NCBI GenBank assembly: GCA_965220385.1
Contig: OZ244825.1
Span: 5,332,001-5,396,000, forward strand
Origin: PCPOR2b sp965220385
GTDB lineage: Bacteria; Poribacteria; WGA-4E; PCPOR2b
DNA length: 64,000 nucleotides
Direction: 5' to 3'
Both the position numbers and the translations under genes were made by a program. The notes beneath the pieces are model-generated. The model made no database searches, was not told the origin of the DNA, and saw nothing but the letters and a program-made list of their open reading frames with translations. Positions 26,126 to 34,028 of the stretch are shown one piece after another. The stretch's first letter is position 1. Each line of letters starts with the position of its first letter.

Positions 26126-27448
26126 ATGACACAGAAAGACACAACAGCAGCGATCTGGGAACAACACAAAAAAGTGATACCCGGTGGTGTCGTTTCACTG
26201 AATCGCGTAATCGATCCGATGCGTGTTTTTGTGAAAGCGGAGGGCGCCTATTTCTGGGATAGCGAAGGGAAACAATACATCGACTACCACGCCGCCTTCT
26301 CGCCCTATCTGCTTGGCCACAGCGATCCGGATGTCGATAGAGCAGTCATCCAATCCATAAAAGAGGGCAAATCTTTGATAGGCGCGGGCACAACCCCTTG
26401 GGAGGGTGAGTTGGCGAATCTGTTGGTAGAATGTATACCCACCCTGGACCAAGTGCAGATCACCAATACAGGATCAGAGGCGACCTTTTTCGCCGTGCGG
26501 GTCGCTCGGGCAATAACCGAACGTGACGAAGTGATTATCATGCAAGGCGGGTATAACGGCTGGCATAACGATGTCGCTTTCAATCTGATGGATCCCCATG
26601 AAAGAATTGAGGGCTATCAGTCCGGCGAGGAGCTACCACTCTACCCAATCACAGCCGGTATGCCATCCTCCGCTTCCCAGCATGTCCATGCCGTACAGTT
26701 CAACGACTTGGAGGCCGTGGAAAACCTGATAAAAACGGGTAATATCGCGTGTGTCATTCTTGAACCGATTCTGCAAAATATCGGTGTGGTCAAACCAAAT
26801 CCCGGATACTTAGAGGGACTGCGACGTTTGTGCGATCAATACGGTTCTCTGCTAATTTTTGACGAGGTAAAAACAGGATTCCGTCACGCCTTGGGCGGTT
26901 ACCAGTCAATATGTGGGGTGCAGCCGGATCTATCGGTGTTCGGTAAGGCGGTCGCCAACGGCTACCCACTCGGCGTTGTCGGCGGAAAGCGGGAGTATAT
27001 GGAGTATTTCAACCACCCGCAGCCGGAAAAGAAGGTGTTAATTGCGGGCACCTATAGCGCCCATCCCGTCCCCACCGCAGCAGCAATCGCAACCTTGAAG
27101 AAGTTGAAGGCGCAAGAGACGGAGATTTACGACCATCTGGAACACCTCGGTCAGATGATGGAAGCCGGCTTAAAGGAGCTGCTGGCTAAGAGAGATTTCC
27201 CCGCAACAGTCGCTCGGCAGGGATCCGCCTTTGTCGTCTATTTCATGGACGAGAATCCCACCAACTGGCTGCAAATTGCACAGTCCCACGATATGGATCT
27301 CGATAAAAAGTACAGGACACTCTTGATCGAAAGAGGGATTTTCCACTTCCCACTCCCCACCAAGCAGGGGAGCATCTCCTTCGCCCACACGGAAGCAGAC
27401 GTCGAACACACCATAGAAGTTACGGAACAGGTTTTAGACCAATTATAA
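26126..27448 (+). CDS. Class III aminotransferase, glutamate-1-semialdehyde aminomutase-like
   Basis: A 440-residue PLP enzyme of the class III aminotransferase family. The N-terminus (IPGGVVSLNR) and ITNTGSEATFFAVRVAR phosphate-binding loop resemble glutamate-1-semialdehyde 2,1-aminomutase. FDEVKTGFR carries the Asp that binds the pyridine nitrogen, and the PLP Lys is in VFGKAVANGYPLG. It is probably an omega-type transaminase or aminomutase for a small substrate rather than hemL itself, as no other haem gene is near. The start codon has only a weak AAAGA site. The next gene is another PLP enzyme. Confidence 0.85.
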   Translation: MTQKDTTAAIWEQHKKVIPGGVVSLNRVIDPMRVFVKAEGAYFWDSEGKQYIDYHAAFSPYLLGHSDPDVDRAVIQSIKEGKSLIGAGTTPWEGELANLLVECIPTLDQVQITNTGSEATFFAVRVARAITERDEVIIMQGGYNGWHNDVAFNLMDPHERIEGYQSGEELPLYPITAGMPSSASQHVHAVQFNDLEAVENLIKTGNIACVILEPILQNIGVVKPNPGYLEGLRRLCDQYGSLLIFDEVKTGFRHALGGYQSICGVQPDLSVFGKAVANGYPLGVVGGKREYMEYFNHPQPEKKVLIAGTYSAHPVPTAAAIATLKKLKAQETEIYDHLEHLGQMMEAGLKELLAKRDFPATVARQGSAFVVYFMDENPTNWLQIAQSHDMDLDKKYRTLLIERGIFHFPLPTKQGSISFAHTEADVEHTIEVTEQVLDQL

Positions 27449-27451
27449 GCG

Positions 27452-27541
27452 TTAGGACTTACGCAGTTGAACGGTCAAAGCCTTGTGGCAGGGGCATCCC
27501 TGCCCCGATACACCTGATGAATCGGGCAGCGTAAGTCCTAT
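27452..27541. repeat. Type A palindromic element (copy 4, most symmetric)
   Basis: A 90-base element between two PLP-enzyme genes. TTAGGACTTACGC at the left is the near-perfect inverse of GCGTAAGTCCTA at the right. Inside, GGCAGGGGCATCCCTGCCCC is a strong hairpin, followed by a CCTGATGAATCGGG module. It supplies an apparent N-terminal extension to the next open frame, which is not likely to be translated. Confidence 0.8.
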
Positions 27542-27566
27542 AAGAATAACCAACGGATTGAATATT

Positions 27567-28751
27567 ATGACAACGAAATCCAAATCCACCGGATGGTCAA
27601 CCAAAGCCATCCACGCCGGCGAAGAATCCCTCCCCAAAACAGGCCCCCTCAGCCCGCCCATCTATCAGAACAGCACCTTCCAGTTTGAAACAGCGGAGGA
27701 GTGCGTCGCTGCATTCACGGACGAAGATTCGGGTTATGTTTATACACGATGGGGAAATCCGACACAATCAGTGCTCGAAAGCAAGATTGCCGCCTTGGAA
27801 GGCGGTGAAGCCGCGCTCGCAACAGCGTCGGGGATGGCAGCCGTGAGCACAGCACTGTTGACACTACTCGCTCACGGAGACCACGTCGTAGCAATGGATT
27901 CCCTCTATTCCGGCTCATATAATATCCTGAATGATGATCTTTGCCGCATGGGGGTTGAAACTACATTTGTAGATGCTACCGATTCCAGTGCAGTTGAGCG
28001 AGCGATTCGATCAAACACAAAAGCCATCTACCTCGAAAGTCCCGCCAATCCAACGCTAAAGCTGGTTGACATCGCTGCCTGTGCGGAGATTGCAAACGCG
28101 CACGGAGTTACGTCCATCATCGACAACACCTTTGCCACGCCGTATGGGCAGCAACCAATCACCTTCGGCTTCGATATCGTCGTCCACAGTATGACCAAGT
28201 ACCTCAGCGGAAATAGCACGGTGGTCGCCGGCGTGATTGTTGGATCAAAGGAGTTTACCGATTCCGCAAAGAAGGGGGCACTACGAAACTTCGGGGGCGT
28301 CATCAGTCCATTCAACGCCTGGTTGACGCTGCACGGGGTCGCCACGCTGCCACTGCGCTTCGAGCGTCACTGTGCCAACGCCGGTGCGATCGCAGAATTT
28401 CTGGAAAATTATTCAGCGATTGAGAGGGTGCACTACCCCGGTCTGCCAAGCCATCCACAACACGCGCTTGCCAAACAGCAGATGAATTATTTCGGTGGGA
28501 TGATCTCTTTTGAACTCAAAGGTGGTGTATCAGCAGGAGAGAAGTTGGTGAATCGGGTCGAACTCTGTGCGCTCGCGGTCAGCTTGGGGGATGTCCGAAC
28601 GCTGATCTGTCACCCCGCTTCGACGACGCATCTGCATGTTTCACCGGAAGCGCGCCGTCGCGCTGGAATCACCGATGGGTTGGTGAGGGTTTCTGTCGGG
28701 TTGGAGGAAGCGGAAGATATCATCGCAGACCTCGATCAGGCGTTGATGTAA
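27567..28751 (+). CDS. Cys/Met metabolism PLP-dependent enzyme (trans-sulfuration family)
   Basis: A 394-residue enzyme of the cystathionine gamma-synthase / gamma-lyase / methionine gamma-lyase / O-acetylhomoserine sulfhydrylase family. YTRWGNPT, the LATASGMAAVS phosphate loop and SMTKYLSGNS with the PLP lysine are all present, and a C-terminal segment that ends LVRVSVGLE is typical. The exact reaction cannot be told by eye. A longer frame starting at 27483 was rejected because its first 28 codons fall inside the type A repeat. The rhodanese gene, also a sulfur enzyme, converges with it. Confidence 0.9.
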   Translation: MTTKSKSTGWSTKAIHAGEESLPKTGPLSPPIYQNSTFQFETAEECVAAFTDEDSGYVYTRWGNPTQSVLESKIAALEGGEAALATASGMAAVSTALLTLLAHGDHVVAMDSLYSGSYNILNDDLCRMGVETTFVDATDSSAVERAIRSNTKAIYLESPANPTLKLVDIAACAEIANAHGVTSIIDNTFATPYGQQPITFGFDIVVHSMTKYLSGNSTVVAGVIVGSKEFTDSAKKGALRNFGGVISPFNAWLTLHGVATLPLRFERHCANAGAIAEFLENYSAIERVHYPGLPSHPQHALAKQQMNYFGGMISFELKGGVSAGEKLVNRVELCALAVSLGDVRTLICHPASTTHLHVSPEARRRAGITDGLVRVSVGLEEAEDIIADLDQALM

Positions 28752-28864
28752 GGACGGTCCGTTTGTAGGGAACGCAGATCAGATTTTAACGCAATGTCGC
28801 AAAGGTGCGAAACGCAGAAAGTGAGCAGGTGAGAAAGTGGGAAAGTGAGATTGGTTTTGCTCAT

Positions 28865-28893
28865 GCCGATTTCATCGAGCATCCCGAGAATCG
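28865..28893. repeat. CCGATTTCATCGAG...CCCGAGAATCGGGA palindrome
   Basis: Intergenic copy of a palindromic unit that is nearly identical, in opposite orientation, to the sequence encoding the N-terminus of the PhnZ-like protein near 35070-35101. The flanking bases hold further inverted repeats (AGTGAGCAGGTGAGAAAGTG and CCCACTTTCTCACTTTC). Confidence 0.65.
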
Positions 28894-28969
28894 GGACTTT
28901 CTCCCCTTCCCACTTTCTCACTTTCTTGTTTTCCTCTGTGTCCTTGCGTTGAAATGGTCGTTGTCTGTT

Positions 28970-29803
28970 TCACGCTTCCGGTATTTCGATCGGCAGATCC
29001 AGCCGATCTCCCCACTCTTTCCACGAGCCGATGTAGTTGCTGACTTTCTGATACCCCAAAAGCCGCAACGCCAAATAGCTGTGGGAAGAGCGGTATCCGC
29101 CCTGTCAGTAGGACATGACGCGCTTCTCCGGCGTAATCCCCGCCGATTCATACAACTCACGAAGTTCGGGGGCAGGTCTGAACATGCCGTTCTCATCCAG
29201 ATTGTTCATCCATTCGATATGGACGGAGCCGGGGATCGCACCACCCCGCGCCGAACGCGCAACGGTCCCGTAATGTTCGGCAGCCGCGCGCGTATCGAGG
29301 ACAGCAAAATCACCGGCATCGAGTAACCCGTGGATGGTTTCTGCATCCATGTGGGCATCTATTTTTGAGTCGGTTGAGAATTGTGGCACCTCCTCTGGGG
29401 CTACGGCTTCGGCACTCACCGCCCCACCTGCGGCAGACCAAGCACCGAGTCCGCCGTCTAACACCCGGACATCCTCATGCCCCAGATACTCACAGAACCA
29501 GAACCCGCGTGCCGCCTTAACCCCAGATTCGTTTTCATACCATACAATTGTCTTGGTCGGGTCAATCCCACGGTCCTTAAAGAGGTAAGCAATCGTCCAC
29601 ATAAACGCGTTGAACACCTGTTCGCTCGTGTCGCTGAGACTGATTGCGAATAGATCGAGATGGATAGCACCGGGGATATGTCCCTCGACATATTCATGCG
29701 TCGGTCGGACATCCACAAGACAGATTGAACCGTCGTCGAGCCCCCTCATCAACTCTTCAGCGGAAATCAGCAGTTGTGGATTGGCATATCCTTTGTCATT
29801 CAT
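28970..29803 (-). CDS. Double-domain sulfurtransferase (rhodanese) with in-frame TGA at the catalytic Cys: probable selenoprotein
   Basis: Read through one TGA (29105-29107), this is a 277-residue thiosulfate/3-mercaptopyruvate-type sulfurtransferase. Residues 1-130 form the inactive N-terminal rhodanese domain (VDVRPTHEYVEGHIPGA). The C-terminal domain holds DTRAAAEHYG and RGGAIPGSVHIEW, then RVMSY, the TGA at codon 233, and QGGYRSSHSYLAL. Family members have Cys exactly where the TGA lies (YCQGGYR), and 44 further well-conserved codons follow to a TGA stop. This fits selenocysteine insertion. A candidate downstream hairpin is listed separately. Start: ATG with AAGGAG upstream; an earlier ATG adds nine residues. 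If TGA is a true stop, the protein would lose its active site. No sel genes are in the window. Confidence 0.85.
29055..29085 (-). promoter_or_regulatory. Candidate bacterial SECIS hairpin
   Basis: In the mRNA, bases 20-23 after the TGA (CCCA) can pair with bases 47-50 (UGGG), and bases 25-27 (AGC) with 42-44 (GCU), leaving a loop of about 14 bases with several G. The loop falls within the distance known for bacterial SECIS elements. No folding program was run and the stem is short, so this is weak. Confidence 0.3.
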
Positions 29804-29874
29804 TATGTTCTCCTTCTGCTTGTAATGCATTGATGCGTACTTTTAGAGTGTAAACTTTAACGGAGTTGACGCTC

Positions 29875-30364
29875 TTATAATCTACCAATTGCCTCTTGGA
29901 TTTGGTTTTCTATGTTGTCAAGTTTAATTTTATGCCTGTTTAGTTCTGTTTCTAGCGTGTCACTGTACCCGTTGGTTTTTTGGTAATTGATTGTTTCTAT
30001 TATCCTATTGATGCTTTCTTGAGCTAACTTGACTTTCTACAAATCTTCTTCTAGGGCAATCTCTCTGGGGGGTTCCATTGCCATTTTGTCGGTAAAGTTG
30101 TCTCTCTTCGTATCGCAATCTTATGAGTCTCTTGTGTTCATCAGCGCACTCTGTCCCTGTTCCCTTGTATATTGCATATTGTACGGTTTCTTCTCCCATT
30201 TCCTTGACTACTATTGCATGTGTGTATGGTTCTTCATAGTATAGTGGTTGTATTCCCGTGCTTGATATTCTCCAGTTATTCGGTTCTATAATTGTACCCT
30301 CAACTGCCCTGTCTTCAATAATTTCTTCTCCCCAACTTAATTTGACCGTTTTGTGAGCAACCAT
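29875..30364 (-). pseudogene. Small hypothetical protein gene, probably broken by a frameshift and a stop
   Basis: The ATG at 30364 has GGGAG upstream and opens a frame of 119 codons ending at 30005. Near 30085 the protein-like text appears to move to another frame: from there a second frame reads RDNFTDKMAMEPPREIALEED, meets a TAG, and goes on for about 53 charged, coiled-coil-like codons (KVKLAQESINRIIETINYQ onward) to TAA at 29875. One lost or gained base plus a nonsense change would explain this. The family is not recognised. The N-terminal part (residues 1-90) has mixed beta character and no membrane segment. It could instead be a real 119-residue protein with an unrelated tail. Confidence 0.4.
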
Positions 30365-30495
30365 TATTTTCTCTCCCTAATCTAAATTGTGTAATCTAAG
30401 ACCAACCGATTCAAAACATCTGAACTACAAGGCTTTGAACGTTCAATTTTGCTTGTAGCTCGGCGATGGAATCTAGCTCTTCACTGTTTCGGTAC

Positions 30496-31119
30496 TTATT
30501 TGTTGGAACGTCTTTTCCGTTCCGGTTCAAGGTAATCGATATCAAAACGGGTGATAATCTTCTTACATATTCTGTCCAATTCATGTGTTCCGCCAGCCAC
30601 CAAATAATTGTTCTGGTACATAGGATCTATGAGGATTGACCAGAGTGATGTGGAGTTATCTGCACATTCTTTTAGCAATTGGTCAGCTACTTCCCTATTG
30701 TTCTGATATACATTACTCACAACAATAGCTGAGACGGTATATCCTGTTTTTCTACCATCTACTAGTTTATTTTCTAAAACGTTTAGGTGTAGTTGCCATG
30801 GTGCGAATTGGACATACCCGCCGTGGGTATGCTTGTCGGAAGGGAGCACATCTCCTAAACTGCGTAACTCCCGCTTGATGTAACTCACCACCTGTGAATC
30901 AAGATCATTATCTCCTGCGATTACTCCAACTTGGATTTTTTTCGCATCCTCTATCACTTTCGCCCTAAGTTTTTCATCCGAAAAGAATGAGTCCAACAAT
31001 TCATTTGTTCCATTGTGTTGTGCAATCAACGGTGGTGAAATAATAGATCCTGTCCCAATCCCGACCAATATAATCACCGCGCCCAAAAGCTTATAGCGTA
31101 ACTTTTGCTTATAATTCAT
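30496..31119 (-). CDS. Hypothetical protein with N-terminal membrane anchor
   Basis: A 207-residue protein with a strongly hydrophobic segment at residues 11-28 (LLGAVIILVGIGTGSIIS) after a basic start, so probably a signal anchor or uncleaved signal peptide with the rest outside the membrane. The remaining part is soluble, mixed alpha/beta, with a basic C-terminus (PERKRRSNK). I do not recognise the family. The N-terminal anchor text resembles small membrane-anchored proteins often found in Poribacteria-like genomes, from memory. GGAGG lies seven bases before the ATG. It stands between the broken gene and the DUF559-like gene, all on the minus strand. Confidence 0.65.
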   Translation of the reverse strand: MNYKQKLRYKLLGAVIILVGIGTGSIISPPLIAQHNGTNELLDSFFSDEKLRAKVIEDAKKIQVGVIAGDNDLDSQVVSYIKRELRSLGDVLPSDKHTHGGYVQFAPWQLHLNVLENKLVDGRKTGYTVSAIVVSNVYQNNREVADQLLKECADNSTSLWSILIDPMYQNNYLVAGGTHELDRICKKIITRFDIDYLEPERKRRSNK

Positions 31120-31166
31120 TAAATACCTCCATTATTTACCCTTTGCACATGAAGTATCTAACAACA

Positions 31167-31904
31167 TCAATATTCATCTGCGAACATGATGGTCAGCACG
31201 CGAAAGGTCTGTGTTGGACTGCTTGGGTCCTCTGATCCCCATTCCATCTGTTCATTATCATAATAGTCAATTTTCCAAAAAATCTCACCTATCCCCGAAA
31301 TGTCAATTGCCCCAAAATCATGCTCCCCATCTGGATCAATGTCAGGCGTGAAATCATTAAATTCTTTCACTTGTTCACAGATTTCTATCTGCTGTTCGGT
31401 TGTAAGAGTTTTAATTCTTTTTGTAATTATAAATCTACCTGAGGTTTGGTTGAGCATGCCTAAAGCATATAAGTATATCTGATGGCGAAATTGATCATTC
31501 AATATGGCGATGCGCCTTTGAACATCAACCCTATCTTCTGGCAGTGTTTGGCTCGGCATTTCAAGTGCTTGCTGAATTGTAAACACGACGTTTTCCATAT
31601 CCTCCCGTATCTCACGCCCCGCAAATCGCAAGACGGTCCAACCCTGCATCTGCAATTCCTTGGATTGCCTACGGTCGCGTATAAACGACTGCATCTCGTT
31701 ATGCCACCTATACCCGTCACAATAAATGGCGATTTTCTTTTTTGGGAACGCAAAATCTAGAAGTGTGATTTGTGACAATTCCTGTATCAGATATTGGGCA
31801 GCTAATCCCTCGCGATCTGGTTCCGAGAGCTCTGGATAGAGTGCACGAAGCAGATTCTTTTCCAACGGCGATTCGCACTGATTCAACAATTCATCAAAAG
31901 TCAT
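31167..31904 (-). CDS. DUF559/Vsr-like endonuclease-domain protein
   Basis: A 245-residue protein. Residues 15-110 resemble the DUF559 / very-short-patch-repair-like restriction endonuclease fold: FAFPKKKIAIYCDGYRWH (Asp and the following core), then DRRQSKELQMQGWTVLRF with the late strand, Arg and helix. The rest, to residue 245, is acidic and unrecognised. Many such proteins act in DNA repair or as stray mobile nucleases; target unknown. No methylase or partner is adjacent. Ribosome site is weak (TAAGAG). The gene lies in a zone of toxin-antitoxin-like fragments. Confidence 0.65.
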   Translation of the reverse strand: MTFDELLNQCESPLEKNLLRALYPELSEPDREGLAAQYLIQELSQITLLDFAFPKKKIAIYCDGYRWHNEMQSFIRDRRQSKELQMQGWTVLRFAGREIREDMENVVFTIQQALEMPSQTLPEDRVDVQRRIAILNDQFRHQIYLYALGMLNQTSGRFIITKRIKTLTTEQQIEICEQVKEFNDFTPDIDPDGEHDFGAIDISGIGEIFWKIDYYDNEQMEWGSEDPSSPTQTFRVLTIMFADEY

Positions 31905-31971
31905 CTCTTAGTAGGGATTAAATCCCCATCTCCTGAAGTTTCGCCATAAGACTGGTGTTTGGACGTGCGCC

Positions 31972-32094
31972 TTAACTGTCATTCGCCTCGACATGCGATC
32001 GAAGCACCGCATTGATTCGTGTTTCGTAATCTGGGGTATGGGCTTTGAACCATGCCAACAGATCTGCATCAACGATGACTATGTTTTCTGGCAT
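31972..32094 (-). pseudogene. BrnA-like antitoxin fragment
   Basis: A 40-codon frame whose text DADLLAWFKAHTPDYETRIN, then AVLR, strongly resembles the C-terminal ribbon-helix-helix part of BrnA-type antitoxins (usual form: D-x-D-V-x-x-W-F-K-x-x-G-x-G-Y-Q-T-R-I-N-A-x-L-R). The usual N-terminal half is missing: upstream, the frame meets a TAA. It overlaps the end of the 87-codon frame at 32069. No BrnT toxin is next to it. Probably a remnant, or a short orphan antitoxin. Confidence 0.5.
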
Positions 32095-32332
32095 AACTAC
32101 TATTGCATCCTTCCAGAAAGATGCAACAGTGCCTTACCTCTGCCAGTGCCTCCTCAATATCTCGCGTCACTTCTTCCTTCGGTGTATCAGCAAAGGCATC
32201 GTGAAACTGTGCGACGATATTCTCCCATTCTTTTCGCCACGTCGTCGGGTCCATTTCAAGGGATTTACGCAGTTGCTCACGTTCCACTTTCGACAGTTTT
32301 TCTAGGGTAACTGGTTCAGCAATTTGAACCAT
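32069..32332 (-). CDS. Small antitoxin-like hypothetical protein
   Basis: An 87-residue protein. Residues 1-68 (starting MVQIAEPVTLEKLSKVEREQ, later DIEEALAEVR) look like the small helical antitoxins that precede PIN-domain toxin genes; the last 18 residues (from HCCIF) are Cys- and His-rich and unlike the family, suggesting the natural end was lost by a frameshift or insertion. No toxin gene follows, only the BrnA-like fragment. AGGGAA lies nine bases before the ATG. Function is not established. Confidence 0.45.
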   Translation of the reverse strand: MVQIAEPVTLEKLSKVEREQLRKSLEMDPTTWRKEWENIVAQFHDAFADTPKEEVTRDIEEALAEVRHCCIFLEGCNSSYARKHSHR

Positions 32333-32350
32333 CGTAATCTATTCCCTTCT

Positions 32351-32473
32351 TCAAAATTCGGCGTCTTTCGGATCCCAAGTTAATTTGTCCAAGTATCTTT
32401 CAAACAAAATCACTTGCGGGACATGTTTTAAGATCTCTATCAGTCCAAAATTAAACGACTTTTCAAACAGATC
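32351..32473 (-). pseudogene. Unidentified coding fragment downstream of serS
   Basis: After a TAG at 32474-32476 the minus strand is open for 40 codons (text begins DLFEKSFNFGLIEILKHVPQ) with clearly protein-like composition and no ATG. It ends at TGA 32351. It appears to be the C-terminal remnant of a gene I do not recognise, in the 160-base gap between serS and the antitoxin-like frame. Confidence 0.35.
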
Positions 32474-32492
32474 CTAATAAATTTTCCACCTA

Positions 32493-33791
32493 TCACGCCA
32501 ATTCAATCACCTCAACCCCACCCATGTAAGGCACAATAGCCTCTGGAATCCGAATGCTCCCATCCTCCTGCTGATACGTTTCGAGGATTGCGATAACCAA
32601 TCGTGGCAGCGCCGTCCCGGAGGCGTTAAGGGTATGCACCAATTCAGGTTTCGCGCCCGGTTCACGGCGGAAACGGATATTCGCACGACGCGCCTGAAAA
32701 TCCTCAAAATTACTACACGAAGAAATTTCCAAGTTAAACTTCTCATCGACCGGTGCCCATAATTCAATATCGTAACATTTTGACGCATTAAATCCGAGGT
32801 CCGCTGTACAAAGAGTGATCACACGATACGGCAAATCGAGGGCTTGCAAAACCGCTTCGCCATTACGTAGCAACGATTCATGCTCATCGTAGGATGTTTC
32901 TGGTAGGGTGAATTTCACCATCTCGACCTTATCAAACTGGTGGAGCCGTTGCAACCCGCGCGTCTCCCGACCGTAGGAACCCGCCTCGCGTCGGAAACAG
33001 GGGGTGTATGCGGTATAGTAGATCGGCAGATCCTCGCCGTTCAAAATCTCATCGGCGAAAATATTGGTGACCGGCACCTCTGCGGTCGGGATAAGAAAGA
33101 GATCCATCTCGTCATGCTCTTCGTCGCGATCGCACCGATACATATCCGACTCAAATTTCGGCAACTGCCCTGTGCCCGTCATCGTTGGACGGTTGGCAAC
33201 AAAAGGCGGGGAGACCTCTGTGTACCCGTGTTGGGAGACATGCAGGTCGAGCATAAAGTTAATCAGCGCACGTTCCAATTTCGCCCCTAACCCTTTGTAT
33301 AGCACAAAGTTGCTGCCAGCGATCTTTGCTCCCCGCTGAAAATCAACGATGTCCAACGCCTCCGCAAGTTCCCAATGCGGCTTCGGCTCAAAATCGAAGT
33401 TTCGGATCTCTCCCCAACGACTAATCTCGGGATTATCCGCTTCGCTATCCCCGATAGGTGTGCTGGTATGTGGCATATTTGGGATGAGTGCTATAATCTT
33501 ATCGACTTCGGTTTTATAGCTTTGTGATTCGTCGTTCAACGTCTTAATTTTCTGAGACACCGTCCGCATCTCAGCGATCTGCTCGGAGGCGTCCTGTTTG
33601 TCTCTCTTGAGTTGTGCAATTCCCTTTGAGACGGTGTTCTGATGGTTTCTGAGTGATTCTGCTTCCCCCAACAGTTCGCGCCATTTACGGTCTGCTTCAA
33701 TCAGTTCCTCCAACGGTGCTGTCAGCCGGCGAGCCGCTAACATCGCTCGCACCGCATCGGGGTTGTCGCGGATGAATTTGAGATCTAACAA
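32493..33791 (-). CDS. serS: Seryl-tRNA synthetase
   Basis: A 432-residue class II synthetase that charges tRNA-Ser with serine in the cytoplasm. The N-terminal 110 residues are the long antiparallel coiled-coil arm that contacts the tRNA (LDLKFIRDNPDAVRAML at the start). The catalytic domain has the motif 2 region CFRREAGSYGRETRGLQRLH and motif 3 with ALPRLVIAILE. Length is standard. The start codon is TTG, with GGAGG eight bases upstream. It lies downstream of the tRNA cluster on the same strand, separated by a hairpin terminator. Confidence 0.97.
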   Translation of the reverse strand: MLDLKFIRDNPDAVRAMLAARRLTAPLEELIEADRKWRELLGEAESLRNHQNTVSKGIAQLKRDKQDASEQIAEMRTVSQKIKTLNDESQSYKTEVDKIIALIPNMPHTSTPIGDSEADNPEISRWGEIRNFDFEPKPHWELAEALDIVDFQRGAKIAGSNFVLYKGLGAKLERALINFMLDLHVSQHGYTEVSPPFVANRPTMTGTGQLPKFESDMYRCDRDEEHDEMDLFLIPTAEVPVTNIFADEILNGEDLPIYYTAYTPCFRREAGSYGRETRGLQRLHQFDKVEMVKFTLPETSYDEHESLLRNGEAVLQALDLPYRVITLCTADLGFNASKCYDIELWAPVDEKFNLEISSCSNFEDFQARRANIRFRREPGAKPELVHTLNASGTALPRLVIAILETYQQEDGSIRIPEAIVPYMGGVEVIELA

Positions 33792-33820
33792 AAGAACGTC
33801 CTCCTTCGATCTATAGATAT

Positions 33821-33858
33821 GAAAAAGCCACAGGCTATTGGAAACAACCTGTGGCTTT
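33821..33858 (-). terminator. Intrinsic terminator after the tRNA cluster
   Basis: On the minus strand AAAGCCACAGG and CCTGTGGCTTTTT form an 11-base stem with a short loop and a T run, between the last tRNA-Asp and serS. Confidence 0.85.
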
Positions 33859-33864
33859 AATAAG

Positions 33865-33943
33865 TGGCGGACCCGACGAGATTTGAACTCGCGATCTTCT
33901 GCGTGACAGGCAGATGTGTTAAGCCAGGCTACACTACGGGTCC
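33865..33943 (-). tRNA. tRNA-Asp (GTC), second copy in transcription order
   Basis: A full cloverleaf of 79 bases including an encoded CCA: acceptor GGACCCG/CGGGTCC, D arm GTGT/ACAC, anticodon arm TCTGC/GCAGA with loop CTGTCAC (anticodon GTC), T arm GCGAG/CTCGT with TTCAAAT, and discriminator G as expected for Asp. Identical to the copy at 34128. Confidence 0.95.
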
Positions 33944-33966
33944 GACAAGGGGCATTTTTATTTATG

Positions 33967-34012
33967 GTCCCGACGTTTCATCCCGATCAATCGGGATAGA
34001 AACGACGAGGGT
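33967..34012. repeat. Nested palindrome between tRNA genes
   Basis: CGTTTC and GAAACG enclose ATCCCGATCAATCGGGAT, giving a long nearly perfect hairpin inside the tRNA cluster. The core is another version of the CCCGATNAATCGGG palindrome. Confidence 0.7.
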
Positions 34013-34028
34013 TCACGATAAATCGGCA

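Noticed and set aside
27483..27566. N-terminal extension of the trans-sulfuration enzyme
   Set aside because: These 28 codons are within the type A repeat; the family N-terminus begins at the later ATG.
28805..29326. Plus-strand 173-codon frame over the rhodanese 3' part
   Set aside because: It begins in repeats and continues antisense to a conserved domain; a shadow frame.
29105..29830. Reading the rhodanese as a complete 241-residue protein ending in RVMSY
   Set aside because: It would end just before the catalytic residue, while 44 conserved codons follow in the same frame; readthrough as Sec or a sequence error explains the data better.
30005..30364. In-frame TAG in the small hypothetical gene as pyrrolysine
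   Set aside because: A frameshift is also needed to reach that frame, so decay is simpler; no pyrrolysine genes are visible.
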